Origin: Pararhizobium arenae
Lineage (GTDB): Bacteria; Pseudomonadota; Alphaproteobacteria; Rhizobiales; Rhizobiaceae
DNA: 64,000 bases
Direction: 5' to 3'
Assembly: GCF_001931685.1 (NCBI RefSeq)
Contig: NZ_MOOY01000002.1
Span: 186,001-250,000, forward strand
Positions 1 through 8,518 of this stretch are shown piece by piece; position 1 is the first letter of the stretch; each line of letters begins with the position of its first letter. The notes beneath the pieces are model-generated. The model did no database searches, was not told the origin of the DNA, and saw only the letters and a program-made list of their open reading frames with translations. The position numbers were made by a program, and so were the translations under genes.

Positions 1-320
1 AAACCCAGAACGACAGCGAAGTTGCCGCCGCCTATCTCACCTCGCAGATGGCCAAGGGTAAGGATCTCGGCGAAGCGCTGACCGGCGCGCTCGATGATCT
101 CGATGGCTTCTTCACCTTCGTCGTCGGCACCAAGTCCGGTTTCGGCGTCGTGCGCGATCCGATCGCCTGCAAGCCCGCCGTCATGGCCGAGACAGACCAG
201 TATGTTGCTTTCGGCTCGGAGTACCGCGCGCTGGTCAATCTGCCGGGCATCGAGACGGCCCGCGTCTGGGAGCCGGAACCGGCGACCGTTTACTTCTGGG
301 ATCACGAGAAGGCGGCCTGA
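1..320 (+). CDS. mgsA: N-methylglutamate synthase subunit A, glutamine-amidotransferase-like (5' end outside window)
   Basis: Only the last 105 codons are present; the reading frame enters at base 3 and stops with TGA at 318-320. The visible part matches the C-terminal half of class II (Ntn-type) glutamine amidotransferase domains (GlxB/MgsA), with the segment GFGVVRDPIACKP and the ending YFWDHEKAA. The catalytic N-terminal Cys would lie upstream and cannot be checked. In the N-methylglutamate pathway MgsABC is a three-subunit relative of glutamate synthase that transfers methylamine, held as gamma-glutamylmethylamide, to form N-methylglutamate. Identity is supported mainly by order: mgsB, mgsC and gmaS follow directly. 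A GlxB name would fit the same sequence. Confidence 0.85.
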   Translation, partial: TQNDSEVAAAYLTSQMAKGKDLGEALTGALDDLDGFFTFVVGTKSGFGVVRDPIACKPAVMAETDQYVAFGSEYRALVNLPGIETARVWEPEPATVYFWDHEKAA

Positions 321-359
321 TCCATGGATGCAGCCGCACAGAAAGAAAGCTCAAGAACC

Positions 360-1046
360 ATGTCCGTTTTCGACCTGTCGATCACGCCCTTGCGTGAATT
401 GAACAGCGCCCTGCACAATATCTCCGCCGGCACCAATGATATGAATTTCGAGGTCATCAACCCGCGCGGCAGCCATTCTGTCGCCGTCGGCATCGATGCG
501 CCCGTGACCGTCAATGTCCACGGTTCGGTCGGGTATTACTGCGCCGGCATGAATGACGGTGGGACCGTGACGGTTCATGGCTCGGCCGGGCCGGGTGTCG
601 CCGAAAACATGATGTCCGGTATTGTCGTCATCGAAGGGGACGCCAGCCAGTATGCCGGCGCCACCGGCCGCGGCGGCCTGCTCGTCATCAAGGGCAATGC
701 GGCTTCGCGCTGCGGTATCTCGATGAAGGGCATCGATATCGTCGTTCACGGCAATATTGGCCATATGTCGGCCTTCATGGGGCAGTCCGGCAGTCTCGTC
801 GTGCTCGGCAATGCCGGCGATGCGTTGGGGGATTCGCTCTACGAAGCCAAGCTCTTCGTGCGCGGTACGGTCAAGAGCCTTGGCGCCGACTGCATCGAAA
901 AAGAGATGCGGCCGGAGCATATCGAGCATCTCGCCAAGCTGCTGGAAAAGGCCGGGATCACCGACGTCAAGCCTGAGGAGTTCAAGCGCTACGGCTCGGC
1001 CCGAAAGCTTTACACCTTCAATATCGACAATGCCGACGCATACTGA
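360..1046 (+). CDS. mgsB: N-methylglutamate synthase subunit B (GXGXG-domain protein)
   Basis: This 228-residue protein is almost entirely the GXGXG beta-helix that forms the C-terminal structural domain of glutamate synthase large subunits. Regular glycine-rich turns run from about residue 45 to 170 (VNVHGSVGYY, VTVHGSAGPG, VVIEGDASQY, LVIKGNAASR, IVVHGNIGHM). In MgsABC it is the stand-alone counterpart of that domain. I start at 360 (MSVFDLSITPLRELN), where homologues usually begin; an upstream in-frame ATG at 324 would add 12 residues. It lies 39 bp after mgsA and 15 bp before mgsC, so one transcript is likely. GlxC is the alternative label for the same family. Confidence 0.85.
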   Translation: MSVFDLSITPLRELNSALHNISAGTNDMNFEVINPRGSHSVAVGIDAPVTVNVHGSVGYYCAGMNDGGTVTVHGSAGPGVAENMMSGIVVIEGDASQYAGATGRGGLLVIKGNAASRCGISMKGIDIVVHGNIGHMSAFMGQSGSLVVLGNAGDALGDSLYEAKLFVRGTVKSLGADCIEKEMRPEHIEHLAKLLEKAGITDVKPEEFKRYGSARKLYTFNIDNADAY

Positions 1047-1061
1047 GGCGAGGGAACACGC

Positions 1062-2390
1062 ATGAGCTATCACAACCCCTACACCCCGCCGCGCAAGTCT
1101 GCGACCTTCGACGATCAGACGCTGGCCGAAATCCGCCGCGCCGCCGCAACCGGGATCTACGACATCCGTGGTGGTGGCACCAAGCGCAAAGTCCCGCATT
1201 TCGACGACCTGTTGTTTCTCGGCGCCTCGATCTCGCGCTACCCGCTCGAAGGCTATCGCGAGAAGTGTGACACCTCCGTCGTGCTCGGCACCCGCTTTGC
1301 CAAGAAGCCGATCCACCTGAAGACGCCGATCACCATTGCCGGGATGAGCTTCGGGGCCCTGTCGGGCAATGCCAAGGAAGCCCTTGGCCGTGGCGCCACC
1401 ATCTCAGGTACCTCGACCACGACCGGCGACGGTGGCATGACCAATGAAGAGCGCGGCCATTCGCAGACGCTCGTCTATCAGTACCTGCCGTCCCGCTACG
1501 GCATGAACCCGAAGGACCTGCGCCGCGCCGATGCCATCGAGGTGGTTGTCGGCCAGGGCGCCAAGCCCGGCGGCGGTGGCATGCTGCTCGGCCAGAAGAT
1601 TTCCGATCGCGTCGCCGAAATGCGCACGCTGCCGAAGGGCATCGATCAGCGCTCTGCCTGCCGACACCCCGACTGGACCGGCCCGGACGATCTCGAGATC
1701 AAGATCAATGAATTGCGCGAAATCACCGATTGGGAAAAGCCGATCTATGTGAAGGTCGGCGGCGCGCGGCCCTATTACGATACGGCCCTTGCCGTCAAAT
1801 CCGGTGCTGACGTCGTCGTTCTCGACGGCATGCAGGGCGGCACGGCCGCCACGCAGGACGTTTTCATCGAGAATGTCGGCATGCCGATCCTCGCCTGCAT
1901 TCGTCCCGCCGTTCAGGCGCTGCAGGATCTCGGCATGCACCGTAAGGTACAACTGATCGTCTCCGGCGGCATCCGCTCCGGGGCTGACGTGGCGAAGGCT
2001 CTGGCCTTGGGCGCGGACGCGGTTGCCATCGGCACGGCGGCGCTCGTTGCGCTCGGCGACAACGACCCGCGCTGGGAAGAAGAATACCAGAAGCTCGGCA
2101 CGACTGCCGGCGCTTACGACGATTGGCACGAAGGCAAGGACCCCGCCGGCATCACGACACAAGATCCTGAGCTGGCAAAACGTCTGGACCCGGTTGCCGC
2201 GGGCCGCAGGCTTGCGAACTACATCAAGGTGATGACGCTGGAGGCGCAGACGATTGCCCGCGCCTGCGGCAAGAACCACCTGCATAACCTTGAGCCCGAA
2301 GACCTCTGCGCTCTGACGATGGAAGCGGCTGCGATGGCGCAAATCCCGCTCGCCGGCACGAACTGGTATCCGGGCAAGGGAGGGTTCTAA
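1062..2390 (+). CDS. mgsC: N-methylglutamate synthase subunit C (FMN-binding GltS-like)
   Basis: This 442-residue protein corresponds to the central FMN-binding synthase domain of glutamate synthase. Visible hallmarks are the phosphate and flavin loops around IYVKVGGARPYYDTALA, DVVVLDGMQGGTAATQD and the (beta/alpha)8 end SGGIRSGADVAKALALGADAV. A Cys-containing loop near residue 200 (RSACRHPDW) and the C-terminal RACGKNHLHNL fall where the Fe-S cluster region lies in GltS. It probably catalyses the reductive step that makes N-methylglutamate. The start follows GAGGCGAGGG. Association with gmaS, purU and folD favours MgsC over GlxD or a classical glutamate synthase. Confidence 0.88.
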   Translation: MSYHNPYTPPRKSATFDDQTLAEIRRAAATGIYDIRGGGTKRKVPHFDDLLFLGASISRYPLEGYREKCDTSVVLGTRFAKKPIHLKTPITIAGMSFGALSGNAKEALGRGATISGTSTTTGDGGMTNEERGHSQTLVYQYLPSRYGMNPKDLRRADAIEVVVGQGAKPGGGGMLLGQKISDRVAEMRTLPKGIDQRSACRHPDWTGPDDLEIKINELREITDWEKPIYVKVGGARPYYDTALAVKSGADVVVLDGMQGGTAATQDVFIENVGMPILACIRPAVQALQDLGMHRKVQLIVSGGIRSGADVAKALALGADAVAIGTAALVALGDNDPRWEEEYQKLGTTAGAYDDWHEGKDPAGITTQDPELAKRLDPVAAGRRLANYIKVMTLEAQTIARACGKNHLHNLEPEDLCALTMEAAAMAQIPLAGTNWYPGKGGF

Positions 2391-2406
2391 GCAGGAAATC
2401 ATTACG

Positions 2407-2434
2407 GGAGCTGCATCTGGGAGGATGCGGCTCC
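2407..2434 (+). promoter_or_regulatory. Hairpin between mgsC and gmaS
   Basis: GGAGCTGCATC (2407-2417) pairs with GATGCGGCTCC (2424-2434) with one G-U wobble and a six-base loop, between the mgsC stop and the gmaS start. The following TCTTGC is too poor in T for a strong intrinsic terminator. It may be a partial terminator or mRNA processing site that sets gmaS apart from mgs. Confidence 0.4.
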
Positions 2435-2475
2435 TCTTGCAATTGCGTGTCTGATAGCCAACCAAGGGGAACGAT

Positions 2476-3783
2476 GTGGCACTGGACCTTTCCAAATTTG
2501 CCGCCGAAAAGGGCATTAAATATTTCATGATCAGCTTCACCGACCTGTTCGGTGGACAACGCGCCAAACTGGTTCCGGCAGAAGCGATTGCCGATATGCA
2601 GAAAGATGGCGCGGGATTTGCCGGTTTCGCGACCTGGCTCGACCTGACGCCTTCCCATCCCGATCTTTTCGCCATGCCGGACCCGTCTTCCGTCATCCAG
2701 CTTCCGTGGAAGAAGGATGTCGCTTGGGTCGCCGCCGATTGCGTAATGGATGACAAGCCGGTCGAGCAGGCGCCGCGCGTCGTCTTGAAGCGGCTGATCG
2801 CCGAGGCCGCAGAGGCTGGCCTGCGGGTCAAGACCGGCGTCGAGCCCGAATTCTTCCTGATTTCGCCGGATGGTTCGACGATCTCGGACGAGTACGATAC
2901 GGCTGAAAAGCCCTGCTACGATCAGCAGGCCTTGATGCGCCGTTACGATGTCATCGCCGAAATCTGCGACTACATGCTGGAACTGGGTTGGAAGCCCTAC
3001 CAGAACGACCATGAAGACGCGAACGGCCAGTTCGAGATGAATTGGGAATATGACGACGTTCTGCAGACCGCCGACAAACATTCGTTCTTCAAGTTCATGG
3101 TGAAGTCGGTTGCCGAAAAACACGGCCTTCGCGCTACCTTCATGCCCAAGCCCTTCAAGGGGCTGACAGGCAATGGTTGCCACGCCCACATCTCGGTCTG
3201 GGACCTGGATGGCAAGGTCAATGCCTTTGCCGACAAGTCGATGGATTTCGGCCTGTCCGCGCAGGGCCGCACCTTCCTCGGCGGCATCATGAAGCATGCC
3301 TCGGCGCTTGCCGCCGTCACCAATCCGACGGTCAATTCCTACAAGCGCATCAATGCACCGCGTACGATCTCCGGCGCGACCTGGGCGCCCAACACCGTCA
3401 CCTGGACCGGCAACAACCGGACCCATATGGTGCGCGTGCCCGGTCCCGGCCGCTTCGAGCTTCGTCTGCCGGATGGCGCGGTGAACCCTTATCTGCTGCA
3501 GGCGATCATCGTCGCTGCCGGGCTTTCCGGTATCCGCACGAAGGCCGATCCGGGTCGCCACTACGATATCGACATGTATCGTGAAGGCCACACAGTCACC
3601 GATGCACCGAAGCTGCCGCTGAACCTGCTCGACGCCTTGCGCGAATACGAGAAGGACACGGCGCTGCAGCAGGCCTTGGGAACGGAGTTCTCCGCGGCCT
3701 ATCTCAAGCTCAAGCACGGCGAGTGGAACAGCTACTGCTCGCAGTTCACCGCCTGGGAACACCAGACGACGCTTGACGTCTGA
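2476..3783 (+). CDS. gmaS: Gamma-glutamylmethylamide synthetase (type III glutamine-synthetase family)
   Basis: The 435-residue protein has the full glutamine synthetase fold. Seen are the metal-binding glutamates in TGVEPEFFLIS (about 120-130), DANGQFEMNW (181-190), the ATP/glutamate loop NGCHAHISVWD (about 233-243) and the arginine/glutamate segment PGRFELRLPDG. GmaS joins glutamate and methylamine using ATP to make gamma-glutamylmethylamide, the substrate for MgsABC. The start is GTG at 2476 behind AAGGGGA; an ATG at 2474 is in another frame. The lone position between mgsC and purU, away from the glnB-glnA or glnII context, favours GmaS over an ammonia-using GlnT, but the residues that separate the two cannot be judged by eye. 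Confidence 0.88.
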   Translation: MALDLSKFAAEKGIKYFMISFTDLFGGQRAKLVPAEAIADMQKDGAGFAGFATWLDLTPSHPDLFAMPDPSSVIQLPWKKDVAWVAADCVMDDKPVEQAPRVVLKRLIAEAAEAGLRVKTGVEPEFFLISPDGSTISDEYDTAEKPCYDQQALMRRYDVIAEICDYMLELGWKPYQNDHEDANGQFEMNWEYDDVLQTADKHSFFKFMVKSVAEKHGLRATFMPKPFKGLTGNGCHAHISVWDLDGKVNAFADKSMDFGLSAQGRTFLGGIMKHASALAAVTNPTVNSYKRINAPRTISGATWAPNTVTWTGNNRTHMVRVPGPGRFELRLPDGAVNPYLLQAIIVAAGLSGIRTKADPGRHYDIDMYREGHTVTDAPKLPLNLLDALREYEKDTALQQALGTEFSAAYLKLKHGEWNSYCSQFTAWEHQTTLDV

Positions 3784-3887
3784 CGGTCCATTTCCGTTCC
3801 AATACACCATCGATCCCTGCGCTATCAGCGCGGGGATGTGTTCCCGCATGCTTTTCTGAAAGTCTCGCCTTCGAGGAGGGCCGCTCT

Positions 3888-4772
3888 ATGACGAAACACA
3901 TCCTGACCGTTTCCTGCAAATCCACGCGCGGGATTGTCGCGGCCATTTCCGGCTATCTGGCCGCGAAGGATTGCAACATTGTCGACTCGTCGCAGTTCGA
4001 CGATCTCGATACCGGCAAGTTCTTCATGCGGGTCAGTTTCGTTTCGGAGGAGGGTGTTTCGGGCAAGGACATTGCCGCAGGCTTCGCAGCTGTCGCCGCG
4101 CCCTTCGGTATGGACTACAGCTTCCATGACAGCGAGCACCGCATGAAGGTGTTGCTGATGGTCTCGCGCTTCGGCCATTGCCTCAACGATCTTCTCTATC
4201 GTTGGAAGATTGGAGCTTTGCCAATCGATATCGTCGGCGTCGTTTCCAACCATTTCGACTATCAGAAGGTCGTGGTGAACCACGATATTCCCTTCCACCA
4301 CATCAAGGTGACGAAGGAGAACAAGCCGCAGGCGGAGGCGCGTCTGCTGGAGCTGGCGGAGCAGACCGGCGCGGAACTGATCGTGCTCGCCCGCTACATG
4401 CAGGTTCTGTCGGATGCCATGTGCAAGAAGATGTCCGGCCGGATCATCAACATCCATCACTCGTTCCTGCCGTCCTTCAAGGGCGCAAACCCCTACAAGC
4501 AGGCCTATGAGCGCGGTGTGAAGCTGATCGGGGCAACGGCCCACTATGTCACCGCCGATCTCGACGAAGGTCCGATCATCGAGCAGGACACGGTGCGCGT
4601 CACCCATGCGCAATCGGCGGAAGACTATGTATCGATGGGCCGCGATGTCGAAAGCCAGGTTCTGGCCCGCGCCATCCACGCCCATATCCACCACCGCACC
4701 TTCATCAACGGCAACCGCACGGTCGTCTTCCCGGCAAGTCCGGGCAGCTATGCGTCCGAGCGGATGGGGTGA
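3888..4772 (+). CDS. purU: Formyltetrahydrofolate deformylase
   Basis: The 294-residue protein has an N-terminal ACT domain (about 5-80, beginning ILTVSCKSTRGIVAAIS) and a C-terminal formyltransferase-fold domain (about 88-280). The signature NIHHSFLPSFKGANPYKQA contains the catalytic His, and LDEGPIIEQD carries the conserved Asp. It hydrolyses 10-formyl-THF to formate and THF. With folD directly downstream (7 bp) it takes methylene-THF from methylamine oxidation to formate and regenerates THF. A GC-rich hairpin lies in the 104-bp gap upstream. Rhizobia often have several purU copies; this one probably serves methylamine catabolism rather than purine balance. Confidence 0.92.
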   Translation: MTKHILTVSCKSTRGIVAAISGYLAAKDCNIVDSSQFDDLDTGKFFMRVSFVSEEGVSGKDIAAGFAAVAAPFGMDYSFHDSEHRMKVLLMVSRFGHCLNDLLYRWKIGALPIDIVGVVSNHFDYQKVVVNHDIPFHHIKVTKENKPQAEARLLELAEQTGAELIVLARYMQVLSDAMCKKMSGRIINIHHSFLPSFKGANPYKQAYERGVKLIGATAHYVTADLDEGPIIEQDTVRVTHAQSAEDYVSMGRDVESQVLARAIHAHIHHRTFINGNRTVVFPASPGSYASERMG

Positions 4773-4778
4773 GCCGCC

Positions 4779-5678
4779 ATGGCTGAGGTGATTGATGGCA
4801 AGCTGGTTGCCGCCTCGGTGATTGCTGCCGTGACGGCGGCGGTTGCGGACCTGGAGGCGAAGACCGGCACTAAGACGGGGCTTGCTGTGGTGATCGTCGG
4901 TGACGATCCGGCAAGCCATACCTATGTTGGCGCCAAGAGCCGCACGGCCAAGGAATGCGGCTTCAATTCGATCCAGCACACGCTTCCCGGCGAGACAACG
5001 CAGGAGGAGCTTGCGGCGCTGATCGGCGCTCTCAATGCGGATGCCTCGATCCACGGCATCCTCGTGCAGCTGCCGTTGCCGAAACATCTCAATTCCGAAG
5101 CGATCATCCAGTCCATCCTGCCGGAAAAGGATGTTGACGGGCTTCATGTCGTCAATGCCGGCAAGCTTGCCACCGGCGATCTTTCAACCGGGCTCGTGTC
5201 CTGCACGCCGGCCGGTGCGATGCTCTTCGTGCGACGCATCCATGGAGATGATCTTTCCGGCCTTGATGCCGTGGTCATCGGCCGTTCCAACCTGTTCGGC
5301 AAGCCGATGGCGCAGCTTCTGCTCAATGCCAACGCGACGGTGACCGTCGCCCATTCGCGCACGAAAGACCTGCCCGGCATCTGCCGCAGGGCCGATATTC
5401 TCGTTGCCGCCGTCGGTCGCCCGGAAATGGTCAAGGCGGACTGGGTCAAGCCTGGCGCTACCGTGATCGACGTCGGTATCAACCGGATCGACGCGCCCGA
5501 AAGGGGCGAGGGCAAGTCCCGGCTGGTGGGCGATGTCGCCTTTGTTGAGTGCGCTGAGGTCGCCGCCGTGATCACGCCGGTACCGGGCGGTGTCGGCCCG
5601 ATGACCATCGCCATGCTGATGGCAAACACGGTGATCGCGGCCTATCGCGCAAGCTACGAGGTGCCGCCGAAATTCTGA
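4779..5678 (+). CDS. folD: Bifunctional methylene-THF dehydrogenase / methenyl-THF cyclohydrolase
   Basis: The 299-residue protein shows the FolD motifs in order: [13 protein letters not shown] with the active-site lysine (about 50), [10 protein letters not shown] (about 98), [13 protein letters not shown] (about 120), the NADP Rossmann loop [14 protein letters not shown] (about 168) and [16 protein letters not shown] near the C-terminus. It oxidises methylene-THF to methenyl-THF and hydrolyses it to 10-formyl-THF. Its position six bases after purU gives the reaction sequence MgdABCD and DmmD, then FolD, then PurU. It is likely a dedicated second copy in addition to a housekeeping folD elsewhere. 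Confidence 0.93.
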   Translation: MAEVIDGKLVAASVIAAVTAAVADLEAKTGTKTGLAVVIVGDDPASHTYVGAKSRTAKECGFNSIQHTLPGETTQEELAALIGALNADASIHGILVQLPLPKHLNSEAIIQSILPEKDVDGLHVVNAGKLATGDLSTGLVSCTPAGAMLFVRRIHGDDLSGLDAVVIGRSNLFGKPMAQLLLNANATVTVAHSRTKDLPGICRRADILVAAVGRPEMVKADWVKPGATVIDVGINRIDAPERGEGKSRLVGDVAFVECAEVAAVITPVPGGVGPMTIAMLMANTVIAAYRASYEVPPKF

Positions 5679-5793
5679 AAAAGCGCGCTGGCGGGTGGCC
5701 ATAAAATTTGGTTCCATCGCTTGCCAGCCGCAAAAACAGCATTATAGTCAGGAAACAAATATTCCATACAGTAAAAATAGGGGACGGGATATT
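5679..5793 (+). promoter_or_regulatory. Leader and probable promoter region of dmmDABC
   Basis: This 115-bp AT-richer gap separates folD from dmmD. It includes an inverted repeat GGAA-N7-TTCC (5751-5765) and the ribosome site AGGGGACGGG. The string TTCCATA also occurs in front of the regulator gene at 21374. No clear -35/-10 pair can be assigned. Confidence 0.35.
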
Positions 5794-6927
5794 ATGACTG
5801 CTTCATGGCGCTTTTCAGCTCTCGCGGATCGTCACCGGGCGCTGGGATCGAAACTGGAAGACTGGAGCGGGATGGGAACCGCCTGGACTTACGACAAGGA
5901 TATCTACGAAGAACACATCGCCGTGCGCACCAAGGCCGGCATCATGGATGTGTCGGGTTTGAAGAAGGTGCATCTCGTCGGACCGCATGCGATTGCGGTG
6001 CTCGACTACATCACCACCCGCGACGTCACCAAGATTTATCCCGGCAAGTCCGTCTATGCCTGCATGCTCAACGATCGCGGTCATTTCACCGATGACTGCA
6101 TCATCTACCGCACCGGCCCGAATTCGTGGATGCTGGTTCATGGCTCGGGTTCCGGCCACGAGGAAATCGTCAAGCAGGCCGCCGGCCGCAACTGTGCCGT
6201 TCTCTTCGACGACGATCTGCACGATCTCTCGCTGCAAGGCCCGCTGGCTGTCGATTACCTCGAAAAGCATGTGCCGGGCATCCGCGATCTCAAGTATTTC
6301 CACCACATGCAGACGACGCTGTTCGGCGCGCCGGTGATGATCTCGCGCACCGGTTATACCGGCGAGCGCGGCTATGAAATCTTCGTGCGCGGGCAGGATG
6401 CCGGCATGGTTTGGGACCGCATCGTCGATGAAGGCAAGGAGATGGGCATCATCCCCGTCTGCTTCAGCGTTCTTGATATGCTGCGCGTGGAAAGCTACCT
6501 GCTCTTCTACCCCTACGACAATTCGCAGATGTATCCATTCGCCAACGAGCAGCCCGGCGACAGCCTGTGGGAGCTTGGCCTCGACTTTACCGTCAGCCCC
6601 GGCAAGACCGGTTTCCGTGGTGCCGAGGAGCATGCGCGTCTCAAGGGCAAGGAACGCTTCAAGATCTTCGGTCTGCTGATCGAGGCGGATGGTCCCGCCG
6701 ATCTCGGCGACGAGGTCTTTGCCGATGGCAAGAAGGTGGGTGTCATCACCTGCCCGAGCTATTCCAAGCTCACCAACCGCTCGATGGCAATCGCCCGCCT
6801 CGATGTCGACAAGGCCGTGCAGGGCACGCCGCTGGAGGTGCGCGGCAAGTCGCTGACCGCCAAGGCCATCGCCCACACCATCACCTTCGACGATCCGAAG
6901 AAAACGAAACGGACGGCGCAGGGCTGA
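5794..6927 (+). CDS. dmmD: Dimethylamine monooxygenase-associated GcvT-like aminomethyltransferase
   Basis: The 377-residue protein is a stand-alone GcvT/YgfZ-type THF-binding protein, with SRTGYTGERGYEIFVRG (about 184-200) and the C-terminal beta-barrel region. In Ruegeria pomeroyi the gene order dmmDABC encodes dimethylamine monooxygenase, and DmmD is the GcvT-like subunit thought to pass the released one-carbon unit to THF. The same order is found here: four genes, four bases to dmmA. It could be confused with aminomethyltransferase of the glycine cleavage system, but no gcvH or gcvP is present. The start at 5794 (MTASWRFSAL) follows AGGGGACGGG. Confidence 0.85.
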   Translation: MTASWRFSALADRHRALGSKLEDWSGMGTAWTYDKDIYEEHIAVRTKAGIMDVSGLKKVHLVGPHAIAVLDYITTRDVTKIYPGKSVYACMLNDRGHFTDDCIIYRTGPNSWMLVHGSGSGHEEIVKQAAGRNCAVLFDDDLHDLSLQGPLAVDYLEKHVPGIRDLKYFHHMQTTLFGAPVMISRTGYTGERGYEIFVRGQDAGMVWDRIVDEGKEMGIIPVCFSVLDMLRVESYLLFYPYDNSQMYPFANEQPGDSLWELGLDFTVSPGKTGFRGAEEHARLKGKERFKIFGLLIEADGPADLGDEVFADGKKVGVITCPSYSKLTNRSMAIARLDVDKAVQGTPLEVRGKSLTAKAIAHTITFDDPKKTKRTAQG

Positions 6928-6931
6928 CAGC

Positions 6932-7537
6932 ATGCTCGTACAAGGGATCAAAAGCAGGCCGGAATATAAGGGGCTCAGCATTGATCCCCACGCCAAGCGC
7001 CACCTCTTCGTCCTTGAGGGCGAGGGGGCGGCAGCCCTCGCCAATCAGGTGGAACTGAAGGGCAGGGATTTCCTCGCGCAATCGGAAATTTTGTATCTGG
7101 CGGCGGGTGCAGCACCCAAGGCCTATGACATCACGCTCACCGCCTTGTCGCCCGATATCTTCTGGCAGGCACCGACGCTTCAGCCTCTGCTGTTTCGCCT
7201 GCGTGCCTGTCTTGAGCAGGCCCGGATGGGAACGCGGCTCTATATCGCCGGCACGGAAGGCTTTATCGGCCAGGTCATGCAGCTGGCGCTCGAGTTCGGC
7301 ATCGATTTCAACTCGATCCATACCGAACATCGCGGCTCGACGGCCCGCCGGGTGCAATGCGTCCACTGCAAGGGCATCACCGACAACGTCACCACCAGCC
7401 CCTTTGCCTGCACCCATTGCGGGCTGCCGCTGCTGGTGCGCGATCACTACTCCAGACGTCTCGGCGCCTTCCAGGGCGTCAATATCGATGCGGAAGAACC
7501 GGGGACGGCGCCTCCCCCCGAGGAGATGTTCCCGTGA
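6932..7537 (+). CDS. dmmA: Dimethylamine monooxygenase subunit A
   Basis: The 201-residue protein has a mixed alpha/beta N-terminal part and a C-terminal rubredoxin- or zinc-ribbon-like metal site made of CVHC (about 147-150) and CTHC (about 163-166). LYIAGTEGFIGQVMQLALEFG precedes it and resembles a dinucleotide or ferredoxin-binding segment. DmmA is a small subunit of the heme-dependent dimethylamine monooxygenase DmmABC; its exact role is not settled. Its stop codon overlaps the GTG start of dmmB (GTGA). Assignment rests on the CxxC pairs, length and the conserved order D-A-B-C. Confidence 0.82.
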   Translation: MLVQGIKSRPEYKGLSIDPHAKRHLFVLEGEGAAALANQVELKGRDFLAQSEILYLAAGAAPKAYDITLTALSPDIFWQAPTLQPLLFRLRACLEQARMGTRLYIAGTEGFIGQVMQLALEFGIDFNSIHTEHRGSTARRVQCVHCKGITDNVTTSPFACTHCGLPLLVRDHYSRRLGAFQGVNIDAEEPGTAPPPEEMFP

Positions 7538-8499
7538 GCCTCAACACCGATATGCCCGTGCGGGTCGCCGATGTGACCCAAGTGACCGATCTGGTTAAAC
7601 GCTTCCGCTTCGAGCGGCTGGACGGCCATCCCATGCCGTTTTTCTCCGGCGGCGCCCATGTCGTTGTCTCGATGAACGACAACGGCCTTCTGCGTCGCAA
7701 CCCCTATTCGCTGATGTCCAATCCCGATGACAACAGCGCCTATGAGATCAGCGTGCTCCGGGTTCCCAATTCCCGCGGCGGCTCGATCTTCATGCATAAA
7801 CAGGTGAAGCCCGGCGACCAGTTGATCGTCAGCCAGCCGGTCAATCTCTTTGCGCCCGACCATCGCGGCCGCAAGCACATCCTGTTTGCCGGCGGCATCG
7901 GCATCACCCCGTTCATCGCCATGATGGAGCAGTTCAGCCGCGACAACATCGCCTTCGAACTGCATTACGCCATCCGCTCCCGCGCGCACGGGGCTTACTG
8001 GCAGCAGTTGCTCGATCGTTACGGCCCGCGCCGCATCAAGATCTATGTCGACGAGGAAAAGACCACCATTCCCGTGGCCGAGATCGCCGACAACCAGCCG
8101 CTTGGCACGCATCTCTATGTCTGTGGCCCCGCCGGCATGATCGATGGCGTGCTGATGACGGCGCTGAAAGCCGGGTGGCCGAAGGAAAACCTGCATTCGG
8201 AACGCTTCCTTGCGCCGCCTGCCGGCCTGCCGTTCCAGGTCTTCCTCGAGAAATCAAACATCCACATGACCGTTGGCGAGCATCAGAGCATTCTGGAGGC
8301 GGCAGAAGCCCATGGCTGCGATGCCCCCTACTTGTGTCGGGGCGGCGCCTGCGGCCAGTGCGAAACCGCGGTTTCCTCCTGCGACGGCACGCTGGAACAC
8401 AACGATATCTACCTGTCGGACGAGGAAAAAGCGTCCGGCAAGAAGATCATGATCTGCGTCTCGCGGTTCAAAGGCCAGCAACTCGTTCTTCAACTCTAG
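7534..8499 (+). CDS. dmmB: Dimethylamine monooxygenase subunit B (flavin/2Fe-2S reductase)
   Basis: The 321-residue protein is of the phthalate dioxygenase reductase type. It has an FMN-binding barrel with RRNPYSLMSNPDD (about 50), an NAD-binding domain with ILFAGGIGITPFIAMMEQF and HLYVCGPAGMIDGV, and a C-terminal plant-type 2Fe-2S domain with CRGGACGQCETAV plus a distal Cys in MICVSR. It probably supplies electrons from NAD(P)H to the DmmC heme enzyme. The start is taken as GTG 7534, overlapping the dmmA stop; ATG 7552 is a possible shorter start. It resembles VanB-like reductases, but the neighbours make DmmB the best name. Confidence 0.87.
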   Translation: MSLNTDMPVRVADVTQVTDLVKRFRFERLDGHPMPFFSGGAHVVVSMNDNGLLRRNPYSLMSNPDDNSAYEISVLRVPNSRGGSIFMHKQVKPGDQLIVSQPVNLFAPDHRGRKHILFAGGIGITPFIAMMEQFSRDNIAFELHYAIRSRAHGAYWQQLLDRYGPRRIKIYVDEEKTTIPVAEIADNQPLGTHLYVCGPAGMIDGVLMTALKAGWPKENLHSERFLAPPAGLPFQVFLEKSNIHMTVGEHQSILEAAEAHGCDAPYLCRGGACGQCETAVSSCDGTLEHNDIYLSDEEKASGKKIMICVSRFKGQQLVLQL

Positions 8500-8518
8500 C
8501 TTCAGCAGGGCCGGACAT

